Shown here: in pieces, positions 36,692 through 44,553 of the stretch
Layout of the letters: every line of letters starts with the position of its first letter
How positions within the stretch are numbered: the stretch's first letter is position 1
Assembly: GCA_016714815.1 (NCBI GenBank)
Contig: JADKBZ010000005.1
Coordinates: 429,520-493,519 of the forward strand
Direction: 5' to 3'
Origin: Holophagales bacterium
GTDB lineage: Bacteria > Acidobacteriota > Thermoanaerobaculia > UBA5066
DNA length: 64,000 bases
Made by a program: the position numbers and the translations under genes
Notes under the pieces: model-generated
Seen by the model: the letters and a program-made list of their open reading frames with translations, nothing else
Databases searched by the model: none
Told to the model about the DNA's origin: nothing

Positions 36692-36815
36692 GGGAGGCGG
36701 AATGTAGCAGGAGCCCGCCTCGCGCGCGGGACGGGCCCCGGCGGGGCCGGGGACCTCCCGGGGCCCGTCCCGTAAACTCCGCCTCCGGCTCCCCCCGAGC
36801 CGCCGTGGAGACCTC

Positions 36816-37358
36816 ATGCGCCGAGCTTCCCCCGTCCTCTTCGCCGCCCTCTTCCTCCTCGCCCCGCCCCTCTCCGGCCAGGAGGCGACGCCCGCTCCGC
36901 GCGTGGCGACCTCGCCGCGCGCGGCCGAGGAGATCGCCGTGGGGACGGGAAAGCTGCGGGTCGAGTACGGCCGCCCGTTCGTGAGGCGGCGGAAGGTCTT
37001 CGGCGGCCTCGTGCCGTGGGGGAAGGTCTGGCGGACCGGCGCGAACGAGGCGACGACGCTGACGACCGACGTCGACGTCACCCTCGGCGGCACCGCGCTG
37101 CCGAAAGGGACGTACACGCTCTACACCCTCCCGGGCGAGAAGGAGTGGCTCCTCATCGTCAGCCGGCAGACCGGGCAGTGGGGAACCGAGTACGACCCGA
37201 GGCTCGACTTCGCCCGGATCCCTATGAAGTCCTTCGCCCGGCCCGACCACCTCGAGGCGATGACGATTTCCTTCCTCCCCGAGGACGCCTTCCGCGGAAC
37301 CCTCCGCATCTCGTGGGAGAGACGGACCCTCGCCGTCCCCTACCTCTTCCGGAAGTGA
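36816..37358 (+). CDS. Secreted DUF2911 protein
   Basis: The 180-residue product has a Sec signal (MRRASPVLFAALFLLAPPLS) and the DUF2911 pattern VEYGRPFVRRRKVFGGLVP, GKVWRTGANEATTL and LPKGTYTLYTLPG. The function is unknown; a beta-sandwich of the periplasm is expected. The stop is 38 bases before the S9 peptidase start, so the two are probably co-transcribed. Confidence 0.9.
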   Translation: MRRASPVLFAALFLLAPPLSGQEATPAPRVATSPRAAEEIAVGTGKLRVEYGRPFVRRRKVFGGLVPWGKVWRTGANEATTLTTDVDVTLGGTALPKGTYTLYTLPGEKEWLLIVSRQTGQWGTEYDPRLDFARIPMKSFARPDHLEAMTISFLPEDAFRGTLRISWERRTLAVPYLFRK

Positions 37359-37396
37359 CGGGGCGCCCTTCCGGCGCGCCCCGAGGAGACAGACCG

Positions 37397-39586
37397 ATGA
37401 CCCTGAAGACGACCCGCTCCGCGGCGACCGCTTCCGCGTTCGCGGCGACCTTTTCCTTCGCCCTCGTCCTCGCTCCGCCCCTTTCCGCGGCGCCCGAGAA
37501 GCGCGCCGTGACGATCGAAGAGCTCCTCAAGGTGAAGGGCGTGGCCGAGCCCGCCATCGCCCCCGGCGGCAGGAGCCTCGCCTTCACCGTCACGACGACC
37601 GACCTGCCGGCGGTGAAGCGGTGGACGAACCTCTGGCGCGTCGACGCCGACGGGAAGAACGCCCGCGCCCTGACCGTCCTCGACAAGCGCGACGCGAGCC
37701 CCGCCTACTCGCCCGACGGCGCCACCCTCGCGTTCCTCTCGACCCGCTCCGGCACGCCGCAGGTCTGGGTCCTTCCCCTGGCCGGGGGCGAGCCCGAGAA
37801 GAAGACCGACGTCCCCGGCGGGGTCGGCGCGTTCCGCTTCTCGCCCGACGGAAAGCGCCTCTTCCTCGTCGCCGACGTCTGGCCCTCCTGCGGCGCCGAC
37901 CTCGACTGCAACAGGAAGAAGGACGACGCGATGGAGAAGGGGAAGATGAAGGCGGTCCTCGCCGATTCCCTCTTCGTGCGGCACTGGGACGCCTGGGAGG
38001 ACGGCAAGCGGACTCACGTCCTCCGGATGGAGCTCGCCGACGCGAAGGCGCCGCTCGTCGACCTCACGCCCGGCGACTTCGACTCCCCCGCCTTCTCCGT
38101 AGGTGGCGGCGCCGACTTCGACGTCTCGCCGGACGGCAAGGAGCTCGCCTTCACGTCGAGCCGCGACGCGAACCCGGCCTTCTCGACGAACGTCGACCTC
38201 TTCGTCGTCCCGGTGGACGGCACCCCCGAGCAGCTGAAGGCGCCGAAGAACCTCACCGCGAAGAACCCGGCCTTCGACGGCTCCCCGAGGTACTCCCCCG
38301 ACGGGAAGTCGATCGCCTTCCGGATGCAGCGGACGCCCGGATACGAGTCGGACAGGTTCCTCCTCGCCCTCCACGACCGGGCGTCCGGCGCGAGCCGCGT
38401 CCTGACCGAGACGTTCGACTCGTGGGTCGGCGACTACCGCTTCCACCCGGACGGCAGGCGGATCTTCTTCCTCGCCGACATGAAGGGGCGGACGCCGCTC
38501 TTCGACCTCGACCTCGCCACCGGCGCCCTCCAGCCGGCCACGGCCGTCGGGCACGTCGACTCCTTCGAGATCTCCCCCGACGGGACGTGGGCCGTTCTCG
38601 CGAGACGGCAGATGCACCTGCCGACCGAGCTCTGGCGGCTCGCGCTCGCCGGCAAGGAGGCGGGGACGGCAACGCCCCTCACGACCCAGAACCAGGCCCT
38701 CCTCGCCGAGGTCGACTTCCGCCCCATGGAGGAAGCCTGGGTCGACAGCCCGTCGGGCAAGAAGATCCAGGTTCTCCTCGTCAAGCCGCACGGCTTCGAC
38801 CCGGCGAAGAAGTACCCCGTGATCGTCAACGTCCACGGCGGCCCGCAGATGCAGTGGGCCGACGCGTTCCGGGGCGATGCGCAGGTCTACCCCGGCGCCG
38901 GCTACGTCGTCGCCTTCCCGAACCCCCACGGCTCGACCGGCTGGGGGCAGGATTTCACCGCCGCCATCTCGGGCGACTGGGACGGCAAGGTGATGAAGGA
39001 CGTCCTCGCCGTGGCCGACTGGCTCTCCGTGCAGCCGTGGGCCGACAAGGACCGGATGGGGGCGATGGGCTGGTCCTGGGGCGGCTACGCGATGATGTGG
39101 CTCGCCGGACACGACCACCACTACAAGGCCCTCGCCTCGATGATGGGCGTCTACGACCTCCGGTCGATGTACTCCATGACCGAGGAGCTCTGGTTCCCCG
39201 AGTGGGACCTGAAGGGGACCCCCTGGCAGAACCCCGAGGGGTACCAGAAGCAGAGCCCGTCGTCGTACGTGGAGAAGTTCAAGACTCCGACTCTCGTGAT
39301 CACCGGCCAGAAGGACTTCCGCGTCCCCTACACGCAGTCGCTCGCCTTCTTCACCGACCTCCAGAAGATGGGCGTCCCGTCGCGCCTCATCGTTCTCGAG
39401 AACGCGAGCCACTGGCCCGGCTGGTACGACATGGTCCTCTACTACTCCGCCCACCTCGACTGGTTCCACCGGTATCTCGGCGGCGCTCCTTCCCCGTACG
39501 ACCCGAAGGCGCTCGTGGCCAACGACGTCTTCGGGAAAGAGAAGGACGAGAAGAAGGACGCTCCGAAGGCGGACGCACCGAAGTAA
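37397..39586 (+). CDS. Secreted S9 family peptidase (acylaminoacyl/dipeptidyl type)
   Basis: The 729-residue product has a GAGGAG ribosome site and a signal peptide. An N-terminal WD40-like propeller with YSPDGATLAFLS-type blades runs to about residue 440, followed by an alpha/beta-hydrolase domain. The triad is Ser560 in GWSWGGY, Asp640 in GQKDFRVP and His672 in NASHWPG. Such enzymes release N-terminal dipeptides or acyl amino acids from short peptides in the periplasm. The Lys/Asp/Ala-rich tail is short. The gene ends before a strong bidirectional hairpin. Confidence 0.94.
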   Translation: MTLKTTRSAATASAFAATFSFALVLAPPLSAAPEKRAVTIEELLKVKGVAEPAIAPGGRSLAFTVTTTDLPAVKRWTNLWRVDADGKNARALTVLDKRDASPAYSPDGATLAFLSTRSGTPQVWVLPLAGGEPEKKTDVPGGVGAFRFSPDGKRLFLVADVWPSCGADLDCNRKKDDAMEKGKMKAVLADSLFVRHWDAWEDGKRTHVLRMELADAKAPLVDLTPGDFDSPAFSVGGGADFDVSPDGKELAFTSSRDANPAFSTNVDLFVVPVDGTPEQLKAPKNLTAKNPAFDGSPRYSPDGKSIAFRMQRTPGYESDRFLLALHDRASGASRVLTETFDSWVGDYRFHPDGRRIFFLADMKGRTPLFDLDLATGALQPATAVGHVDSFEISPDGTWAVLARRQMHLPTELWRLALAGKEAGTATPLTTQNQALLAEVDFRPMEEAWVDSPSGKKIQVLLVKPHGFDPAKKYPVIVNVHGGPQMQWADAFRGDAQVYPGAGYVVAFPNPHGSTGWGQDFTAAISGDWDGKVMKDVLAVADWLSVQPWADKDRMGAMGWSWGGYAMMWLAGHDHHYKALASMMGVYDLRSMYSMTEELWFPEWDLKGTPWQNPEGYQKQSPSSYVEKFKTPTLVITGQKDFRVPYTQSLAFFTDLQKMGVPSRLIVLENASHWPGWYDMVLYYSAHLDWFHRYLGGAPSPYDPKALVANDVFGKEKDEKKDAPKADAPK

Positions 39587-39610
39587 GCCGTCCGGCGCGC
39601 GCTCCGGAGC

Positions 39611-39640
39611 CGAAGGCCGCGCTGGGGAGCGCGGCCTTCG
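39611..39640. terminator. Bidirectional terminator hairpin
   Basis: Perfect 13-bp arms (cgaaggccgcgct / agcgcggccttcg) with a GGGG tetraloop sit 24 bases after the S9 peptidase stop and 21 bases from the purQ stop, between convergent genes. No long T-tract. Confidence 0.75.
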
Positions 39641-39661
39641 CGCTTCCAGTCGTCCTTCGCG

Positions 39662-40384
39662 TCAGCTCGTCCGGCCGAGGAGGAGCCCGTTCGCGAACGA
39701 CCGGAAGAGGCGCGCGCCGTCGGTGTTGCCGAGGAGCGTCTCGGAGGCCCGTTCGGGGTGCGGCATCAGTCCGACGACGTTCCTCTCCCGGTTGCAGACG
39801 CCGGCGACGTCGTCGAGGGAGCCGTTCGGGTTCGCGCCCGTGCCCCGCCCGCCCGCAGCGTCGCAGTAGCGGAAGACGACCTGGTCGTGCGTCGTCACGT
39901 CGTCCCACGCCTCCGCCTCGGCGCGCCAGTTCCCGTCGCCGTGGGCGATCGGGAGGCGCAGGACGTCGCCCTTCGTCAGCTCGGCCGTGAACGGCGTCCG
40001 GATCGTCTCGACGCGGACGAAGACGTCCTCGCAGCGGAAGCGCTGGCCCGAGTTCAGGAGGAGGGCGCCCGGAAGGAGCCCCGCCTCGCAGAGGACCTGG
40101 AAGCCGTTGCAGATGCCGAGGACCGCCCCTCCCTTCGCCGCGAAGTCCCGAACGGCTTCCATGACCGGCGAGAAGCGGGCGAGGGCGCCGCAGCGGAGGT
40201 AGTCGCCGTAGGAGAAGCCGCCGGGGAGGATGACCAGGTCGGGATTCTCGAGGTTCGTCCGGGCGTGCCAGATGAGGCGCGCCTCGGCCCCGATCGTCTC
40301 CTCCACGGCGTTGGCGGCGTCGTGGTCGCAGTTCGAGCCGGGAAAGACGACGACGGAGACGCGCGGCCGGGCCCCGGCGCTCAC
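39662..40384 (-). CDS. purQ: PurQ, glutaminase subunit of FGAM synthase, copy 1
   Basis: The 240-residue protein is the glutamine amidotransferase part of phosphoribosylformylglycinamidine synthase (purine step 4). Catalytic Cys92 is in LGICNGFQ and the His/Glu pair in MPHPERASE. It differs from copy 2 (42343-43065) at 17 positions by eye; most lie in residues 23-90, while residues 95-180 are identical. Upstream, only the 3' end of purS remains, then foreign-looking DNA with no evident promoter, so expression is doubtful. All catalytic residues are kept. It is convergent with the S9 peptidase gene across a hairpin. Confidence 0.9.
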   Translation of the reverse strand: MSAGARPRVSVVVFPGSNCDHDAANAVEETIGAEARLIWHARTNLENPDLVILPGGFSYGDYLRCGALARFSPVMEAVRDFAAKGGAVLGICNGFQVLCEAGLLPGALLLNSGQRFRCEDVFVRVETIRTPFTAELTKGDVLRLPIAHGDGNWRAEAEAWDDVTTHDQVVFRYCDAAGGRGTGANPNGSLDDVAGVCNRERNVVGLMPHPERASETLLGNTDGARLFRSFANGLLLGRTS

Positions 40385-40443
40385 TCGACCACCTCGGCCT
40401 CGTACTCCTCGATCACGGGGTTGCAGAGGAGCTTCTCGGCCAT
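40381..40443 (-). pseudogene. purS: purS 3' remnant (20 codons)
   Basis: An in-frame ATG at 40443 opens a 20-codon reading frame ending EEYEAEVVE. It corresponds exactly to the last 20 residues of full PurS (43062-43304) and overlaps the purQ copy 1 start by 4 bases, as in the intact pair. Homology with copy 2 stops precisely at this ATG. It may still act as a coupling leader for purQ copy 1. Confidence 0.9.
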
Positions 40444-40520
40444 GTTGTAGGCAACGCCTCCGCCAGAGCGGACGTGTGCCGCACGACCGGGCGTTCCCTT
40501 CGACTCCGGTTCAACATCCT

Positions 40521-40560
40521 TCGTCATGGGGCCGCTCCAGATGGAGCGGCCCCATGACGA
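40521..40560. terminator. 40-base perfect palindrome (19-bp arms)
   Basis: The arms begin tcgtcatggggccgctcca and are separated by only two bases (GA). It lies 5 bases beyond the stop of the secreted-protein gene, so a terminator role fits. The near absence of a loop and of a T-tract is unusual, and it could equally be a recombination or element end. Confidence 0.6.
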
Positions 40561-40565
40561 ACCAG

Positions 40566-41654
40566 TCATTCGGGGTGCAGCCGCTTCAGTAGCCCGCCCC
40601 AGAACTTCGTCTGCGTCCCCTCGCTCCAGATGTCGTTGACTTTCACGTTGGCAGAACACGTATGGCCCGTGGGACAGTACAACCACACACTGGCAGACCA
40701 GTAGAAGGCGCATGTGGTTGAGCCGACCGGGAAGTTCATGTAGGCCGGGTAGTACACCGGCACTCCCGAGGTATAGCAGTTTATGCCGTTGTCGCGGCAT
40801 GTGAACTGAGGGTTGGTGTTGTCCCAGTATTGGTTGGTCGTTTCGTCTCGCTGCCAATACTGCACTTGTGTCGGGGGAGTCCTGGACCGGTTGAAGCAGC
40901 TCCCCCACTGCCCATCCGTGGCCGTGCCTCGAACAAGACGATAGGCCCAGGTTTCATTGGTCCAGCCAGGGAGAGGACGAGTTGTATCGATCACATGCCA
41001 CGTGGAGGTCGTGGTCGAACCACTCGGCCACTTGATGTAGGTTGGGTTGTCTGTTTGATCGGGCATGGCAGACGTAACGGTCCACGGCCCTTTCAGACCG
41101 TACCCAGAGGCGTTCGTGCAGATCCAATTTTGAGCTTTCACCAAGGTATCGTTCCGGAGCGTGTTGATCTCGCCGCACGTATTGGGCGGCCCTCCAGAGA
41201 CCACGAAGGTGAAAGTCGTGCCCGGCCAATTGTAGGTAGCCGAGTATGCACTTCCACCGGTCGAAAGTGCTGAACTCCGGACGGCCTCGCTTGCGCCCGT
41301 TCGCCTCGAGAACGCCGCTGTGCCTCCTGCCGCGTTCTCGCCTGACCTTCGCCGGAGGATAGGAAGGGTCGTTACGTATTCCCGACCGACTCGATAGGCG
41401 GTCGCCAGAGCACTCCCCTTTCGAACGGACAATCCCACACTAGCGCCATCGCCCCCTTCCACCGCACAGATGTCGCCACTCCATCGCGAAGGGAGGGGGG
41501 ACGATACGATTACCGTATTGAGCGCCTTCTCAAGAGGATCGAAGACCCTTACCTCAACCGACGTGTCCGGCTCGAGGAATTCGATCGTGACCCGGGCCGT
41601 GAAGCGCCCTTCTTCAGTCGGGCCAGCGAGAGAAGCGTGTCCTTCCTCGCCCAT
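40566..41654 (-). CDS. Trp/Cys-rich secreted protein of unknown function, main frame
   Basis: The 362-residue frame starts at ATG 41654 (MGEEGHASLAGPTEEGR) and has a beta-rich N-terminal part (RFTARVTIEFLEPDTSVEVR). A C-terminal region (about residues 145-350) is rich in Trp, Tyr, Asn and Cys, with phrases such as TYNWPGTTFTF, WAYRLVRGTATDGQWG and TCRDNGINCYTSG. It has no signal peptide of its own. The upstream, overlapping frame (41614-41856) supplies one, so the two are probably a single gene with a frameshift between 41660 and 41700. No family was recognised. Base and codon use differ sharply from neighbours (many A/T-ending codons), suggesting recent transfer. Confidence 0.65.
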   Translation of the reverse strand: MGEEGHASLAGPTEEGRFTARVTIEFLEPDTSVEVRVFDPLEKALNTVIVSSPLPSRWSGDICAVEGGDGASVGLSVRKGSALATAYRVGREYVTTLPILRRRSGENAAGGTAAFSRRTGASEAVRSSALSTGGSAYSATYNWPGTTFTFVVSGGPPNTCGEINTLRNDTLVKAQNWICTNASGYGLKGPWTVTSAMPDQTDNPTYIKWPSGSTTTSTWHVIDTTRPLPGWTNETWAYRLVRGTATDGQWGSCFNRSRTPPTQVQYWQRDETTNQYWDNTNPQFTCRDNGINCYTSGVPVYYPAYMNFPVGSTTCAFYWSASVWLYCPTGHTCSANVKVNDIWSEGTQTKFWGGLLKRLHPE

Positions 41655-41856
41655 GTTGAGGACCCCACCAAGAACGGGGTTTCAATCGGAGTTGGATCTC
41701 CGGGTCCGGAACAGCCGGAATCTCCTCGTTGGTGGGAGGAAACTGCGCATACTCAACGGAGGGCGTAGCGCGGGACACTTGGCTCACGGTCTCAAGAGAG
41801 AATGCTGGCATTGCGAGACAGGCCAAGGCAAGGAGACTGCTCAAACGAAGAGTCAT
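41614..41856 (-). CDS. Signal-peptide frame of the secreted protein (80 codons)
   Basis: From ATG 41856, with AGGA 10 bases upstream, this frame encodes a clear Sec signal (MTLRLSSLLALACLAMPAFS). About 35 residues of mature start (SQVSRATPSVEYAQFPP...) follow, then the frame drifts into Trp/Arg-rich sense and stops inside the 362-codon frame, overlapping its start by 41 bases. Most simply it is the true N-terminus of that protein separated by a 1-base indel. Ribosomal slippage or re-initiation at ATG 41654 are alternatives. Confidence 0.6.
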   Translation of the reverse strand: MTLRLSSLLALACLAMPAFSLETVSQVSRATPSVEYAQFPPTNEEIPAVPDPEIQLRLKPRSWWGPQHGRGRTRFSRWPD

Positions 41857-42243
41857 AGGGGAACGTTCCTTTCTTTTCCGAGTTCGGCCCCGGAGGGTAC
41901 TGACCCAACGGGAATTTGTCGATCGATGAATTGCGGAGACACCTGGCGGCGGACCACGCGGTCGGCGTGACTTGATTCCCCAAGAACCCAAGGTCGGCGG
42001 CGGACAGACACGGCGACCTCTTCCTCGAAGGAGGTCCAGAAAGGCACGGGGAGGTCCCACAGGACTAAGCTGCGCGAGAGGACCGGAACTAAAACAGGCG
42101 TTAGCAGTTATTTTCAGAGACGAAGGCGCCGGCGATGGAGCGCACGGAGCACTTGGAATGCTGCGCACGCCGATTCGTCCTTTGGCAGCACCGTCGAACT
42201 ACCCACAGGACCCCTATCGTGTCGGCTTTCCGGTCCCCGGCGC

Positions 42244-42262
42244 GGCGCCCGTATCGGGCGCC
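42244..42262. terminator. Small perfect hairpin downstream of purQ copy 2
   Basis: Arms ggcgcccg / cgggcgcc with a TAT loop, 80 bases beyond the purQ copy 2 stop. It may terminate the long leftward operon or belong to the insert. Confidence 0.4.
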
Positions 42263-42342
42263 TATTGCTGGCGGGCGAACTAGGTCAGTTCTGCTGCTTC
42301 CGCTGGGTGATGGATGCCCTCACCGCCGCGTCGCGTTGGTCC

Positions 42343-43065
42343 TCAGCCCGTCCGGCCGAGGAGGAGCCCGTTCGCGAACGACCGGAAGAGGCGTGCGCCG
42401 TCGGTGTTTCCGAGCATCGTCTCGGAGGCCCGCTCGGGGTGCGGCATCAGTCCGACGACGTTCCTCTCCCGGTTGCAGACGCCGGCGACGTCGTCCAGGG
42501 AGCCGTTCGGGTTCGCGCCCGTGCCCCGACCGCCCGCGGCGTCGCAGTAGCGGAAGACGACCTGGTCGTGCGTCGTCACGTCGTCCCACGCCTCCGCCTC
42601 GATGCGCCAGTTTCCGTCGCCGTGGGCGATCGGGAGGCGCAGGACGTCGCCCTTCGTCAGCTCGGCCGTGAACGGCGTCCGGATCGTCTCGACGCGGACG
42701 AAGACGTCCTCGCAGCGGAAGCGCTGGCCCGAGTTCAGGAGGAGGGCGCCCGGAAGGAGCCCTGCCTCGCAGAGGACCTGGAAGCCGTTGCAGATTCCGA
42801 GGACGGGACCGCCTTTCGCCGCGAAGGCGCGCACGGCGTCCATGATCGGCGAGAAGCGGGCGAGCGCGCCGCAGCGGAGGTAGTCGCCGTAGGAGAAGCC
42901 GCCGGGGAGGATGACCAGGTCGGGGCGGCCGAGTTCGGTGCCGGCGTGCCAGACGGGGCGCGCGTCGGCTCCGATCGTCGCCTCGACGGCGTGGACGGCG
43001 TCGTGGTCGCAGTTCGAGCCGGGAAAGACGACGACGGAGACGCGCGGCCGGGCCCCGGCGCTCAC
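42343..43065 (-). CDS. purQ: PurQ, glutaminase subunit of FGAM synthase, copy 2 (operon copy)
   Basis: The 240-residue copy overlaps the intact purS by 4 bases (ATGA) and sits at the end of a coupled chain with purS, the metallo-hydrolase, dut and the M16 peptidase genes. This makes it the likely functional copy. The same catalytic residues are present (LGICNGFQ, MPHPERASE). It supplies ammonia from glutamine to PurL. No purL is found in the window. Confidence 0.95.
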   Translation of the reverse strand: MSAGARPRVSVVVFPGSNCDHDAVHAVEATIGADARPVWHAGTELGRPDLVILPGGFSYGDYLRCGALARFSPIMDAVRAFAAKGGPVLGICNGFQVLCEAGLLPGALLLNSGQRFRCEDVFVRVETIRTPFTAELTKGDVLRLPIAHGDGNWRIEAEAWDDVTTHDQVVFRYCDAAGGRGTGANPNGSLDDVAGVCNRERNVVGLMPHPERASETMLGNTDGARLFRSFANGLLLGRTG

Positions 43066-43124
43066 TCGACCACCTCGGCCTCGTACTCCTCGATGACGGG
43101 GTTGCAGAGGAGCTTCTCGGCCAT
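42343..43124. repeat. Direct repeat B (782 bp): purQ plus purS 3' end
   Basis: Partner of the repeat at 39662-40443. Here purS continues intact beyond the repeat boundary at 43124, so this copy carries the complete purS-purQ pair. Confidence 0.92.
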
Positions 43125-43304
43125 CTGCCCGGCGAGCGCGGACGCCTCGGCGGCGGTCTTCGCCTCGATCTCGACGCGGAAGACCTTTCCCGCGCGGACG
43201 TCGCCGACGCCCGGGAAACCGAGGCGCGTCAGCGCTCCGGCGATCGCTTTTCCCTGCGGGTCGAGCACGCCCGACTTCGGCACCACCGTCACCTGGACCT
43301 TCAT
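43062..43304 (-). CDS. purS: PurS, structural subunit of FGAM synthase
   Basis: The 80-residue product (MKVQVTVVPKSGVLDPQGKA) has the family layout: first strand, the PQGKAI helix, FPGVGDVRAGKVF and the terminal NPVIEEYEAEVVE. PurS bridges PurQ and PurL and channels ammonia. The ATG at 43304 overlaps the upstream stop, and its end overlaps purQ by 4 bases. Confidence 0.95.
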   Translation of the reverse strand: MKVQVTVVPKSGVLDPQGKAIAGALTRLGFPGVGDVRAGKVFRVEIEAKTAAEASALAGQMAEKLLCNPVIEEYEAEVVE

Positions 43305-44104
43305 CCGATTCCTCCCGCGGGTCGCGCCCGGTACCAGCCGGTCGGAGCGTCGGGACCCGCCACCTCGAGGACGACCTGCGCCCCGAGCCGTTCGACGCCC
43401 TGGCGGAGCGCGCGCTCGGCCAGGGTCGGCGTGTTGTTGTTCTTCGACAGGTGGAGCCCGACGACGATTCTCGTCCGGTCGCCGAGAAGGCGCGAAAGGC
43501 CCTCGGCCGCGGCCTCGTTCGAGAGGTGCCCCACGTCGGAGAGGATCCGCTTCTTCAGGAACGCCGGATAGGCCCCTTCCCGGAGGACGTCGACGTCGTG
43601 GTTCGCCTCCAGGCCGAGGACCTCGCACCCTTCGAGCGCTTCGAGGACCTTCTTCGAGAGGTGGCCGAGATCCGTCGCGACCCCGACGCGCCGGCCGGCG
43701 CCGTCGGCGAAGACGTAGCAGACCGGGTCGACCCCGTCGTGCGGCGTCCGGGTGACCCGGACCGTCAGGTCGCCCCCGCCGAAGGTGAGCTCCGTGCCGT
43801 CCTCGACGGTGTGGAGGTCCGCGAAGAGCGGCCCGGGAAGACCCGCCTTCGCGAGGGTGCCGCTGGTCGCGTAGACGGGGAGGCCGCGCTTCGTGGCGAG
43901 CGCCGCCGCGGAGCAGACGTGGTCGGAGTGCTCGTGCGTCAGGAGAAGCGCCGAGACGTCGTCCAGCGACATCCCGAGCTTTCCGAGGCGCAGGCCGATC
44001 TGCCGCGGCGAGAGGCCGGCGTCGAGGAGGACGGCCGTCCGTCCGGCGCGGATCACCGCGCAGTTCCCCGTGGAGCCCGACCCGAGGAAGGCGGCCTCGA
44101 TCAC
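43301..44104 (-). CDS. MBL-fold metallo-hydrolase (YycJ/WalJ-like)
   Basis: The 267-residue product (GTG 44104, overlapping the dut stop) begins IEAAFLGSGSTGNCAVI. It has the metal motif THEHSDH and later LEANHDVDVLREG and LHLSKNNNTP, typical of the YycJ/VicX-like beta-lactamase-fold group, proposed to act on nucleic acids. The mature end merges into purS by a 4-base overlap. Cytosolic. The exact reaction is unknown. Confidence 0.88.
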   Translation of the reverse strand: MIEAAFLGSGSTGNCAVIRAGRTAVLLDAGLSPRQIGLRLGKLGMSLDDVSALLLTHEHSDHVCSAAALATKRGLPVYATSGTLAKAGLPGPLFADLHTVEDGTELTFGGGDLTVRVTRTPHDGVDPVCYVFADGAGRRVGVATDLGHLSKKVLEALEGCEVLGLEANHDVDVLREGAYPAFLKKRILSDVGHLSNEAAAEGLSRLLGDRTRIVVGLHLSKNNNTPTLAERALRQGVERLGAQVVLEVAGPDAPTGWYRARPAGGIG

Positions 44105-44553
44105 GCTGTTCCCGTCGACCCGAAGCCGCCGGCACCGCGCGCGGTGTCGTTCAGCTCGGGAGCCCGTTCGAAGAGAGCCCTCACGACGGGCGCCACGACG
44201 AGCTGGGCGATCCGCTCGCCGCGCGCGAGCGTGACCGGCTCGGTGCCGAGGTTCACGAGGATGACGCCCACCTCGCCCCGGTAGTCGGCGTCGATCGTCC
44301 CGACGCCGTTGGCCAGGGCGAGCCCCTTCTTCAGCGCGAGGCCCGAGCGGGCGCGGACCTGGGCCTCGAAGCCGGGTGGGATCTCGAGCGTGAGGCCCGT
44401 CGGGACGACGGCGCGCGCCCCGGGGGCGAGCGTCAGCGGCGCCTCGAGGGCCGCGCGAAGGTCGGCGCCGGCCGCCAGGTCGCTGGCGTACTCCGGCGGC
44501 CCGAGGTCCGCGCACTCGGGCCGGAGGCGGAACCGAACCCTGAGGCCGCTCAC
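44101..44553 (-). CDS. dut: dUTP diphosphatase
   Basis: The 150-residue product (GTG 44553) contains the conserved dUTPase motifs: SDLAAGADLRAAL (motif I), ARSGLALKKGLALANGVGTID (motifs II-III; the Asp of TIDADYRGE is motif III), RIAQLVV (motif IV) and the terminal RGAGGFGSTG (motif V). The enzyme removes dUTP and supplies dUMP. It overlaps both neighbours by 4 bases. The C-terminus is the usual glycine-rich arm. Confidence 0.95.
   Translation of the reverse strand: MSGLRVRFRLRPECADLGPPEYASDLAAGADLRAALEAPLTLAPGARAVVPTGLTLEIPPGFEAQVRARSGLALKKGLALANGVGTIDADYRGEVGVILVNLGTEPVTLARGERIAQLVVAPVVRALFERAPELNDTARGAGGFGSTGTA

Larger units (their letters stand above)
39662..40443. repeat. Direct repeat A (782 bp): purQ plus purS 3' end
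   Basis: This segment aligns without gaps to 42343-43124 (constant offset 2681). About 44 mismatches were counted by eye, near 94% identity, in clusters. Homology begins at the purQ stop codon on the left and ends at codon 61 of purS on the right; flanks are unrelated. Confidence 0.92.
40444..42342. other. Low-GC insert between the purQ repeats
   Basis: About 1.9 kb of DNA with base composition unlike its surroundings: 40801-40860 is 31/60 G+C, while 45001-45060 is 46/60. It holds one leftward gene for a secreted protein (40566-41856 including its leader), a 40-base palindrome at 40521-40560 and a smaller hairpin at 42244-42262. Between 41857 and 42342 no convincing gene is seen. No transposase, integrase or terminal inverted repeat is visible. 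Acquisition by recombination through purQ is an inference. Confidence 0.7.

Noticed and set aside
40444..40560. Integron attC site near the palindrome
   Set aside because: A GTTGAAC-like core occurs on the minus strand, but no paired R'' core with correct spacing, no extrahelical bases and no integrase gene are found.
40444..42342. Insertion sequence or transposon
   Set aside because: No transposase-like frame and no terminal inverted repeats at the junctions.
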